From: Actinoplanes italicus
Lineage (GTDB): Bacteria; Actinomycetota; Actinomycetes; Mycobacteriales; Micromonosporaceae
Length of the DNA stretch: 64,000 nucleotides
NCBI RefSeq assembly: GCF_003001815.1
Contig: NZ_PVMZ01000038.1
Location: 1-64,000, forward strand
Direction: 5' to 3'
Shown here: piece after piece, positions 51,781 through 59,072 of the stretch
How positions within the stretch are numbered: position 1 is the first letter of the stretch
Layout: the number at the start of each line of letters is the position of its first letter
The notes under the pieces: generated by a model
Databases searched by the model: none
The model's input: only the letters and a program-made list of their open reading frames with translations
What the model was told of the DNA's origin: nothing
Position numbers and translations under genes: made by a program

Positions 51781-52592
51781 GCGACCTCGCGAGCTCGGCC
51801 CCGGACGTCGTGCCGGAGCGGAAGCACGGCGGTGCGGCCTCGGTGGTCGTCGACCGGGTCACCAAGGTCTTCAACCAGGGCCGCTCCGACGAGGTGGTGG
51901 CGCTGTCGGACGTCGATCTCACCGTGGGCGCCGGCGAGTTCGTGTCGCTGATCGGGCCGTCCGGCTGCGGCAAGAGCACCCTGCTGCGCCTGATCGCCGA
52001 CCTGATCGAGCCGACCACCGGCACGGTCACGGTCGCCGGGAAACCGGCCGCGCAGTCCCGCCGCGACCAGGAGTACGGCATCGCCTTCCAGCAGGCCGGC
52101 CTCTTCGAGTGGCGGACCGTGCGCCGCAATGTCGAACTTCCCCTGGAACTGCGCGGCCTGGCCAAGGCCGAACGCCGGGCGCGAGCCGAACAGATGCTGG
52201 AGCTGGTCGGGCTGGCCGACTTCGCGGGCCACTACCCGGGTCAGCTGTCCGGCGGCATGCAGCAGCGGGTGGCGATCGCGCGGGCCCTCGCGGTCCAGCC
52301 GCCGCTGCTGCTGATGGACGAGCCGTTCGGGGCCCTCGACGAGATGACCCGCGAGCGCCTGCAGTCGGAGCTGCTCGGCATCTGCGCCGCCACCGGGGCC
52401 GGCACGGTCTTCGTCACCCACTCGATCTCCGAGGCGGTGTTCCTCTCCGACCGGGTGGTCGTCATGTCGGCCCGGCCGGGCCGGATCACCGCGTCGATCG
52501 AGGTCGACCTCCCCTCCCGGGACGAGGCAGGGCGGCAGGCCCCGGTCTACTTCGAGAAGATCACCGAGGTACGTCAGGCGCTGCGCTCATGA
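51777..52592 (+). CDS. ABC transporter ATP-binding protein (SsuB/TauB/ThiZ type)
   Basis: A 271-residue ATPase with all motifs intact: Walker A GPSGCGKST, Q-loop FQQAGLFEW, signature LSGGMQQR, Walker B LLLMDEP and switch His in VTHSISEAV. It energises the importer formed with the two flanking permeases. The GTG start overlaps the stop of the first permease in a GTGA. A short unstructured N-terminal extension of about 20 residues precedes the domain. It is the nitrate/sulfonate/pyrimidine type by sequence character. Confidence 0.94.
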   Translation: MSDLASSAPDVVPERKHGGAASVVVDRVTKVFNQGRSDEVVALSDVDLTVGAGEFVSLIGPSGCGKSTLLRLIADLIEPTTGTVTVAGKPAAQSRRDQEYGIAFQQAGLFEWRTVRRNVELPLELRGLAKAERRARAEQMLELVGLADFAGHYPGQLSGGMQQRVAIARALAVQPPLLLMDEPFGALDEMTRERLQSELLGICAATGAGTVFVTHSISEAVFLSDRVVVMSARPGRITASIEVDLPSRDEAGRQAPVYFEKITEVRQALRS

Positions 52593-52665
52593 GCCAGCCT
52601 GCGAGCGAATCATCGGGCTCCGTTCTGAACTCATGCCGACGCCGGAGCGAAGCGGAGGTGGCGGC

Positions 52666-53421
52666 ATGAGACGCGTACTCCCGCCTCTGGTCTTCGGTGT
52701 TCTGGCCCTGGTTCTGTGGGAGGTCTTCGTGGCTGCCGGGCGGGTGGCGCCGTTCATCCTCCCGGCGCCGACCGCCATCGGGGCGCAGATCGCCGAGCAG
52801 AGGCAGAACATCTGGGACGCGGCCCTGGCCAGCGGAGCGAACGCCCTCGCCGGCCTGATCGGCGGCACGATCCTGGCGGTGCTGGCCGCGCTGGCCGCGA
52901 GCCGGTCGCGGTTCCTCGGTGAGGTGTCGGTCCCGTTCGCCGCCGTGGTCAACGCGCTGCCGATCATCGCGCTGGCCCCGATCCTCAACAACATGTTCGA
53001 GTCGACCAGCAGCGTGCCGCGCCGCCTGGTGACCGGCATCGTGGTGTTCTTCCCGGTCTTCCTCAACCTGCTGCGAGGGTTGCGCGAAGTGGACCCTGTC
53101 CATCAGGAGCTGATGCGGACGTACGCCGCCTCGGTCTGGACCTTCGCGGTCAAGGTGCGTCTGCCGGGTGCCCTCCCCCATCTCTTCACCGGCCTGCGGC
53201 AGGCGTCGTCGCTGGCCGTGATCGCCGCGGTCGTCGCCGAGTACTTCGGCGGGCTGCAGGACGGGCTCGGCGCGCGGATCACCTCCGCCGCGGCGTTCAC
53301 GGCCTACCCACGTGCCTGGGCCTTCGTGGCCGGCGCCTGCCTCCTCGGACTCACCTTCTACCTGGTCACGCTCCTGCTGGAGCGCGTGGCCATGCCCTGG
53401 AAACGAAGTTTGATCAGCTAG
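52666..53421 (+). CDS. ABC transporter permease (SsuC/ThiX type), second copy
   Basis: A 251-residue permease with about six membrane helices. The EAA-loop region is near QELMRTYAASVWTFAVKVRL, closely resembling that of the first permease although the rest is divergent. GGAGGTGGCGGC before the ATG at 52666 is a strong ribosome-binding site. It lies 73 bases after the ATPase gene, the longest gap in the operon, which contains a gccggagcgaagcgg motif seen in another spacer of this window. Co-occurrence of two different permeases suggests a heterodimer. Confidence 0.9.
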   Translation: MRRVLPPLVFGVLALVLWEVFVAAGRVAPFILPAPTAIGAQIAEQRQNIWDAALASGANALAGLIGGTILAVLAALAASRSRFLGEVSVPFAAVVNALPIIALAPILNNMFESTSSVPRRLVTGIVVFFPVFLNLLRGLREVDPVHQELMRTYAASVWTFAVKVRLPGALPHLFTGLRQASSLAVIAAVVAEYFGGLQDGLGARITSAAAFTAYPRAWAFVAGACLLGLTFYLVTLLLERVAMPWKRSLIS

Positions 53422-53434
53422 TCAGGAGCACGCC

Positions 53435-54565
53435 TTGAAGCTCTCCCGGATATTCCTCGCGTCCGTCCTCGCACTCACCGCCTGCGGCACCGCCGACACG
53501 CCCTCGACCCCGGCTCCCGGCGCGAGCGGCGCCCTCACCCCGATCAAGCTGCAGCTGCAGTGGTTCTACCAGGCCCAGTTCGCCGGCTACATCGCCGCCG
53601 TCGACCAGGGGTTCTACAAGGAGCAGGGTCTCGACGTCGAGCTGCTCGAGGGCGGCGTCGACATCGTCCCGCAGACCGTCCTCGCCACCGGCAAGGCCGA
53701 CTACGCGGTCGCCTGGGTGCCGAAGGCGCTGGCCTCGCGCGAGCAGGGCGCCGGCATCACCGACGTCGGGCAGATCTTCGCCCGCTCCGGCACCTACCAG
53801 GTCGCCTGGAAGGACAGCGGCATCACCAAGGCCGCCGATCTGGCGGGCAAGAAGGTCGGCAACTGGGGCTTCGGCAACGAGTTCGAGCTGTTCGCCGGCA
53901 TGACCAAGGCCGGGCTCGACCCGAGCAAGGACGTCACCCTGGTGCAGCAGCAGTTCGACATGCAGGCGCTGCTCAAGAAGGAGATCGACGCCGCCCAGGC
54001 GATGAGCTACAACGAGTACGCCCAGCTGCTGGAGGCCAAGAACCCGGCCACCGGGCAGCTCTACACCGCCGACGACTTCGCGATCATCGACTGGAAGGCC
54101 GAGGGCTCGTCGATGCTGCAGGACGCGGTGTGGGCGAACACCGAGAAGCTGAGCGACCCGAACTACCAGGCGCAGACCGTGAAGTTCCTGACCGCCACGA
54201 TCAAGGGCTGGGCGTACTGCCGGGACAACGCGGAGAAGTGCCGTGACCTGGTCGTCGCCAAGGGGTCGAAGCTCGGCAAGAGCCATCAGCTGTGGCAGAT
54301 GAACGAGGTGAACAAGCTGATCTGGCCGGCGGCCGGCGCCGGGGTCGGCGTGATCGACGAGGCGGCCTGGAAGCAGACCGTGGACATCTCGCTGACCACG
54401 AAGAACCAGACCGGCGACACGGTACTGAAGAAGGCCCCGGAGGGCCCGGCCTACACGAACGACTACATCAATCAGGCGATCGAGCAGGCCAAGGCCGCGG
54501 GGGTCGACGTGACGGGGGCATCGTTCCAGGCGGCCACGGTGACACTCACCGAGGGCGGCGCCTGA
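53435..54565 (+). CDS. ABC transporter substrate-binding lipoprotein (NMT1/ThiY-like)
   Basis: A 376-residue extracellular binding protein. The TTG start has CAGGAG eight bases upstream. The signal peptide ends in lipobox LALTAC, and a Pro/Ser linker follows. The mature NMT1/THI5-like domain begins with IKLQLQWFYQAQFAGYIAAV, typical of hydroxymethylpyrimidine-type binding proteins. The membrane anchor places it outside the cell to deliver substrate to the two permeases. Similarity to pyrimidine-binding homologues and operon context make uracil, thymine or a related base the best guess for the ligand. It is the last gene of the operon, convergent with the next gene. Confidence 0.92.
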   Translation: MKLSRIFLASVLALTACGTADTPSTPAPGASGALTPIKLQLQWFYQAQFAGYIAAVDQGFYKEQGLDVELLEGGVDIVPQTVLATGKADYAVAWVPKALASREQGAGITDVGQIFARSGTYQVAWKDSGITKAADLAGKKVGNWGFGNEFELFAGMTKAGLDPSKDVTLVQQQFDMQALLKKEIDAAQAMSYNEYAQLLEAKNPATGQLYTADDFAIIDWKAEGSSMLQDAVWANTEKLSDPNYQAQTVKFLTATIKGWAYCRDNAEKCRDLVVAKGSKLGKSHQLWQMNEVNKLIWPAAGAGVGVIDEAAWKQTVDISLTTKNQTGDTVLKKAPEGPAYTNDYINQAIEQAKAAGVDVTGASFQAATVTLTEGGA

Positions 54566-54577
54566 TCTCGGACCCCG

Positions 54578-55354
54578 CTAGACGGGGATGAGACGAGCCG
54601 CGAGGGCGACCGCTGTCAGGTCGCCCTTGCGGAGTTTCTCGGCCGCCTCCGCCTCGCCGAGGGCCTCGAGCCGGCCCGCCGAGGCGTCGATGAGCGCCTG
54701 CTCGCCGCTGAGGAGACGACGCGCGATGCGCGACTGGGCGGGGCTCAGCTCGGCGTACGCGCATTTATCCAGCGCGGTGATCGCCTCGTCGTCGAGCCGG
54801 CCGTCCATCGCCCGCTCCGTGACGATCTTGATGAGCCAGGCCGGCCACCAGCTGTACTTGCCCACCACCAGCCCGGAGTGCATGGCCGCACCCGGCTCGT
54901 GGCCGGCCGCCAGCATCTTGACCGCGAGGTCGGCGTCGAACCGCTCCATCCGCATGGCGCCGACGAAGATCCGCAGGATCTGCTGTGTTTTCAGGAACTC
55001 CTCGGACGCGTTGGCGGCCTCGCCGTAGCGGCCCTCCAGCAGGTGGCACAGCGCATACGCCTCGGTCAGGGAGAAGCCCTCGCCCGAGCGTTCGTCGAGC
55101 CGGGTCACCGTGGCCGCCAGCCGCTCCACGCTCTGCCGGGCGCGGACGGCCAGCTCGTCGGCCTGCGGCTTGTTGAGATGCCGCACCTGGATGTCGGTGG
55201 CGATCTCGGCCTCCCGCCGCAGCAGTGGCGAGGCTATCTTCGCGGTGAGCAGGTCCCCCAGGCCCTCGGTCAGGTAGGCGGTGTCAAACCGCTCGGAGGC
55301 CTCCTGGAACTGCGCCCACCAGGACGCCGGGTGTCTCCGCAGATGTTGGGTCAC
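54578..55354 (-). CDS. Conserved hypothetical helical protein, 258 aa
   Basis: I recognise no family. The protein is soluble and predicted to be mostly alpha-helical (QSVERLAATVTRLDERSGEG, AEAAEKLRKGDLTAVALAAR), with no signal peptide or catalytic motif. The start is a GTG at 55354. It lies 15 bases after the stop of the SCO6745-family gene on the same strand, so it probably belongs to the leftward transcript containing the two c-di-GMP genes. Its stop is 12 bases from the convergent substrate-binding-protein gene. Confidence 0.72.
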   Translation of the reverse strand: MTQHLRRHPASWWAQFQEASERFDTAYLTEGLGDLLTAKIASPLLRREAEIATDIQVRHLNKPQADELAVRARQSVERLAATVTRLDERSGEGFSLTEAYALCHLLEGRYGEAANASEEFLKTQQILRIFVGAMRMERFDADLAVKMLAAGHEPGAAMHSGLVVGKYSWWPAWLIKIVTERAMDGRLDDEAITALDKCAYAELSPAQSRIARRLLSGEQALIDASAGRLEALGEAEAAEKLRKGDLTAVALAARLIPV

Positions 55355-55369
55355 ACAACCTAGCGTGAC

Positions 55370-56269
55370 CTACTGACTACTCTCCGGCAAATGATTCGGC
55401 CGAGAGGAATGCGTGACAAGGTTCATCGGGTTGAGCAGGCCACCCTTGACAATGGTCCGGCTCAGCGGCCGGGTCAGCTCGGCCAGGCGCAGGGCCCCCT
55501 GCTCGCCGATCGCCCGGTAGGCCACCTCGCTCACCTGATCGGTCCGGTCCTCGACGTGCGCCCGCAGCGCCACCCCGGCCTCGGTCAGCTTCCCCCCGGC
55601 GTCCATCAGGCCGCTGCGGCGCAGGTCGTCCTCGGCCTCGGCCCACTGCTCGCGGCTCCAGCCGCGGGTGCCGCGCAGGAACCGCGGATCGATCTCGCCG
55701 CTGGCCGCGTGCATGACGATCGCGTCCAGGCCGCTGATCCCGTTCGCCAGCAGGGCCGCGATGTGCCCGTCCCCGCGGAACTCGCGCAACAGCATCTGGG
55801 CGTGGAAGAGCACCAGGTGCGGACGCTCCGGCCAGGGCAGCGAGGCGTGCGCGGCGAACAGCGGGCGGCCGTGCGGCAGGGTGACCGCCTTCTCGGCCGC
55901 CCGGCGGGCCAGCTCAGCCGCCTCGGCGACCTCCGGGCCGGTCACCACCTCCTCGCCCAGGCCACGAGTGAGGGCGGCGTCAGCGGCCTCCAGACGGGCC
56001 TGCACGAGCTGCTCCGGCGTCGCCCTGGCCCAGGCCGACGGGATCGCCCTGGCGACCCGGGCCGGGTTGAAGTTGTAGAAGGTCGCCGTCACGATCCCCG
56101 GCCCCACCGGGCCGAGTGCGGCGGCACGCGACGCGAAGTAGCCGTCCATCGGGTCCAGACCGAACTCCGCGTAGCGCTCCGGCGCCTCCGGCACGAAGTA
56201 GACCATCGCGTGCAGCGGCTCGGTGACCCGCCAGGCGAGTCGGTACGGGGTCTCGGTCACAGCTCCCAC
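55370..56269 (-). CDS. SCO6745-family protein, 299 aa
   Basis: Closely matches the actinobacterial SCO6745 family: EPLHAMVYFVPEAPERYAEF, DGYFASRAAALGPVGPGIVT and ATFYNFNPARVARAIPSAWA are its hallmark segments. The C-terminal half contains a winged-helix-like region (LTEAGVALRAHVEDRTDQVS). No biochemical function is established. GTG 56269 has GAGGAG five bases upstream and overlaps the preceding gene by 13 bases; GTG 56260, forming a GTGA with the upstream stop, is the alternative. It lies between a small possible nuclease-fold gene and a helical hypothetical gene. Confidence 0.85.
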   Translation of the reverse strand: MGAVTETPYRLAWRVTEPLHAMVYFVPEAPERYAEFGLDPMDGYFASRAAALGPVGPGIVTATFYNFNPARVARAIPSAWARATPEQLVQARLEAADAALTRGLGEEVVTGPEVAEAAELARRAAEKAVTLPHGRPLFAAHASLPWPERPHLVLFHAQMLLREFRGDGHIAALLANGISGLDAIVMHAASGEIDPRFLRGTRGWSREQWAEAEDDLRRSGLMDAGGKLTEAGVALRAHVEDRTDQVSEVAYRAIGEQGALRLAELTRPLSRTIVKGGLLNPMNLVTHSSRPNHLPESSQ

Positions 56270-56769
56270 GGCAGCTCCTCGGCGTGGACGGCGTCTCCGG
56301 AACCGGCGGCTCCGGAGTGGCGCGGCGCGGGTGGCGCCGCCGACACCGTATGCCAGCGACCGGCCCGGCGGGCAGCCTCACGGACGACGAGATGCACCGG
56401 CAGCGGTGGCGGCGGGAAGGGGCCGGCGCCCCAGCGCACCCACAGGGCGACCCGGCCGGCGGCGGCCTCGGCGAGTAGCTTGTCGACGGTACGCTGCCGG
56501 TCGGTCCGGTCGATCTCGACGGCCAGCGGCGGCGCACCCGGCCGGGCACAGGCCACGTCGATGACCGAGTTGCCGCGCAACGGCGGTGGCAGCGGGAAGA
56601 CGCTCGGCGCACGCCGATAGACACGCCAACCCTGCCACTGCGCCCACCGCTGCACCGAGTCCGCGATCCGCGCGGCGGCGTCGGCCTCCGCCAGGTCGGT
56701 GAAGGTGAGCTGATCCAGCCACTCGGTGAGCGACCGGGCGGTCGTCGTCCCGTCGTCGGCCACGCTCAT
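56257..56769 (-). CDS. Hypothetical protein with possible PD-(D/E)XK nuclease-like core, 170 aa
   Basis: A soluble protein without a named family that I can assign. The middle segment NSVIDVACARPG is followed by PPLAVEIDRTDRQRTVDKLL. It has the Asp, a short spacer, a beta-strand with E-x-D, and a downstream Lys-containing helix as in restriction-endonuclease-like folds, though the usual K after the second acidic residue is replaced. WRVYRRAPSVFPLPPPL precedes it. ATG 56769 is preceded by TATCGT with a six-base spacing, as for a leaderless mRNA. It overlaps the next gene and follows the EAL/GGDEF gene by 20 bases. Confidence 0.7.
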   Translation of the reverse strand: MSVADDGTTTARSLTEWLDQLTFTDLAEADAAARIADSVQRWAQWQGWRVYRRAPSVFPLPPPLRGNSVIDVACARPGAPPLAVEIDRTDRQRTVDKLLAEAAAGRVALWVRWGAGPFPPPPLPVHLVVREAARRAGRWHTVSAAPPAPRHSGAAGSGDAVHAEELPWEL

Positions 56770-56775
56770 CGCCGT

Positions 56776-56781
56776 ACGATA
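56776..56781 (-). promoter_or_regulatory. -10 element of a leaderless gene
   Basis: On the minus strand TATCGT (56776-56781) ends six bases before ATG 56769. No ribosome-binding site is present. This suggests an internal promoter within the leftward gene run. Confidence 0.45.
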
Positions 56782-56789
56782 TCGGGGTC

Positions 56790-59072
56790 TCAAGCGGCTG
56801 CCCGCACCCGCCTTGCCGCGAAGATCTCGGTGAGCTTCTCGGGCGGCATCGGCCGCCCCAGGTGGTAGCCCTGGCCGACGGCATAGCCGAGGCGGAGCAG
56901 GCGGTCGGCCTGCTCCTGGTTCTCGATACCCTCGGCCACGGTTTCGAGACCGAGGGCATCGGCCAGCTGTACGACGGCGCGCGCGACCGCCTGCCGCGCG
57001 TGTGCCGCCGGGGTGTCCGGCTCGTCGAGTTCGATGCCGTCGACGAACGACTTGTCGAGCTTGACGATCGCGGCCGGGAACGCCCGCAGCAGGCTCAGCG
57101 ACGACTCGCCGGTGCCGAAGTCGTCCAGCGCCAGCCGCACCCCCATGTCGTGCAGCTCGTGCAGCACCCTGGAGACGTGCTGGCCGCGCAGCACGGCCGA
57201 CTCGGTCAGCTCCAGGACCAGGCGGTTCGCCGGCAGGCCGGAGTCAGCGAGCGCGGCATCCACGTCGGCCACGAAGTCCGGGTCGTGCAGTTGCCGCACC
57301 GAGACGTTCGGCGCCGCCTTGTCCAGCAGGTCCGGACCGAACTCGGCCAGCCAGGCGGCCGCCTGACGACACGTCTCGCGCAGCACGAACCGGCCCAGCG
57401 GCACGATGAGCCCGGTCCGCTCGGCAGCCGGGATGAAGTCGGCCGGGGACACCAGACCCTTCTCCGGATGCTCCCAGCGGACCAGCGCCTCCACGCCCGT
57501 GATCCGGCCGTCGGCGAGCGCCACGATCGGCTGGTAGACGATCCGGAACTCAGCGGCGTCCAGGGCCCGGCGCAGGTCACCGCCGAGCCGGGCGTGCGCC
57601 GAGGCGGGGCGCTCCATCCCGCCGGCGTAACGGACCCAGTTGCCGCGGCCGCGCTGCTTCGCCGCGTACAGGGCGGCGTCGGCGCGGCGCAGCACGTCGC
57701 TGGCCGGGGTGCCGCGCGGTGCGGTGGCCAGCCCGGCGCTGAACTTGACCAGCAGCCGCTGGTCGCTGATCGGCACGGCGGTCGCGGTGGCGATCGCCTG
57801 GGCCACGTCCTCGCCCGTGGTGTCGCCGGGCACCAGGACCGCGAACTCGTCCCCGGCGAGCCGCGCCACCTCGGCGTCCGGACCGGCCGCGGCCCGCAGC
57901 ACGTCCGCGAACGCGACCAGCAGGCCGTCACCGGCGTCGTGTCCGAGCGAGTCGTTGACCGTCTTGAACTCGTCCAGGTCGGCCAGCAGCACGGTGGCCG
58001 GGCCGGTCGCCAGCACGGTGTCCAGTCCCTGCCGGAAAAGGGCCCGGTTGGCCAGACCGGTGAGCGGGTCGTGGGTGGCCTCGTGCCGCAGCCGGGCCTC
58101 CGACTCCTGCTTCTCCCGCAGCAACCGGGTGTTCTCCCGGTAGACGACGTACTGACGCAGCGCCACCAGGCCGGTCACCACGACGGCGGTGGCCACCACG
58201 AGCCGTCCCTCCCAGACGCCCGGCGCCCAGTGCCAGGACCGGACCAGGACGTCCGCCACCGGCACGTCGACCGCCAGCACCGCGAGGTACGGCAGCCACA
58301 CGTTGCCCTTCCCGGTGGGGACCGGGTTCGTGGCGGCCGACAGCTGACGGCGGCAGCCGAGCGCGATCAGCAGCCCGCACACCGGCATCAGCACCGCCTG
58401 GCCGGGCAGGATTCCGTGGTAGCCCTCGAGGACCGCGAGCAGTGCCACCCCGGCCGCGGCCAGGCCCGTCGACGCGACCAGCCGCATCGCCCGGCGGTCG
58501 ACCGGGCCGCCCGCGATGTAGGCCACCTTCGTGATCGATCCCGCCGCGAACAGGCACGCCAGCAGCAGGATGGACAGCGCCGAGACGGTCCACGGCTCGG
58601 GCGCCCAGAGCATCGGGGCGATGCCGAAGTGCCACAGCACGACGGCACAGCCGAGGAACGCGATCATCCGGTCCAGCCACTGCTTGCCACGCTCGTACCA
58701 GCTGGTCACACCGAGCGGCACCTGCGCCACGCCCCACATGGCGACCAGCACGCCACCGCCGATCAGCACGGCGCCGCCCGGTGGCATGTCGGGCAGCTCA
58801 GGACCGAACCGGAAGGCGTCCACCGCGAGCACGACGAACCCGGTCGCGAACAGGTAGCAGCAGATCTCCAGCAGCACCCAGAACCGGCGTCCGGCCGGGG
58901 CCAGCGGCACCGACCGCCGCAGCGCCCGCACGGCGAGACCACCGGTCGCCATCGCCGCCGGCATGAACAGGTAGCCGATCGCCACGGGACCCGGCGACAG
59001 GCTCACCCACAGCCCGTACCAGAGGGTTCCGAGCAGGCAGATCAGGGCGGCCGCGATGACGTGGCGCCTCAT
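56790..59072 (-). CDS. Membrane GGDEF-EAL protein (c-di-GMP phosphodiesterase)
   Basis: A 760-residue protein with about nine N-terminal membrane helices (residues 1-310), a GGDEF domain (about 335-490) and an EAL domain (about 505-755). The cyclase motif is RLAGDEFAVL, with Ala in the first position and no RxxD inhibitory site. The EAL domain has the intact EALVRWEHPEKG, LELTESAVL, LDDFGTGESS, KLDKSFVDG and ETVAEGIE motifs and should hydrolyse c-di-GMP. The GGDEF part may act as a GTP sensor or retain weak activity. Its ATG overlaps the stop of the adjacent PAS-GGDEF gene by four bases, so the two are made together. Confidence 0.92.
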   Translation of the reverse strand: MRRHVIAAALICLLGTLWYGLWVSLSPGPVAIGYLFMPAAMATGGLAVRALRRSVPLAPAGRRFWVLLEICCYLFATGFVVLAVDAFRFGPELPDMPPGGAVLIGGGVLVAMWGVAQVPLGVTSWYERGKQWLDRMIAFLGCAVVLWHFGIAPMLWAPEPWTVSALSILLLACLFAAGSITKVAYIAGGPVDRRAMRLVASTGLAAAGVALLAVLEGYHGILPGQAVLMPVCGLLIALGCRRQLSAATNPVPTGKGNVWLPYLAVLAVDVPVADVLVRSWHWAPGVWEGRLVVATAVVVTGLVALRQYVVYRENTRLLREKQESEARLRHEATHDPLTGLANRALFRQGLDTVLATGPATVLLADLDEFKTVNDSLGHDAGDGLLVAFADVLRAAAGPDAEVARLAGDEFAVLVPGDTTGEDVAQAIATATAVPISDQRLLVKFSAGLATAPRGTPASDVLRRADAALYAAKQRGRGNWVRYAGGMERPASAHARLGGDLRRALDAAEFRIVYQPIVALADGRITGVEALVRWEHPEKGLVSPADFIPAAERTGLIVPLGRFVLRETCRQAAAWLAEFGPDLLDKAAPNVSVRQLHDPDFVADVDAALADSGLPANRLVLELTESAVLRGQHVSRVLHELHDMGVRLALDDFGTGESSLSLLRAFPAAIVKLDKSFVDGIELDEPDTPAAHARQAVARAVVQLADALGLETVAEGIENQEQADRLLRLGYAVGQGYHLGRPMPPEKLTEIFAARRVRAAA

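Noticed and set aside
52593..52665. gccggagcgaagcgg motif also seen near 2550 (gccgagcgaagcgagg), possibly a dispersed element
   Set aside because: It is too short and only two copies are in the window; one overlaps a ribosome-binding site, so it may be chance.
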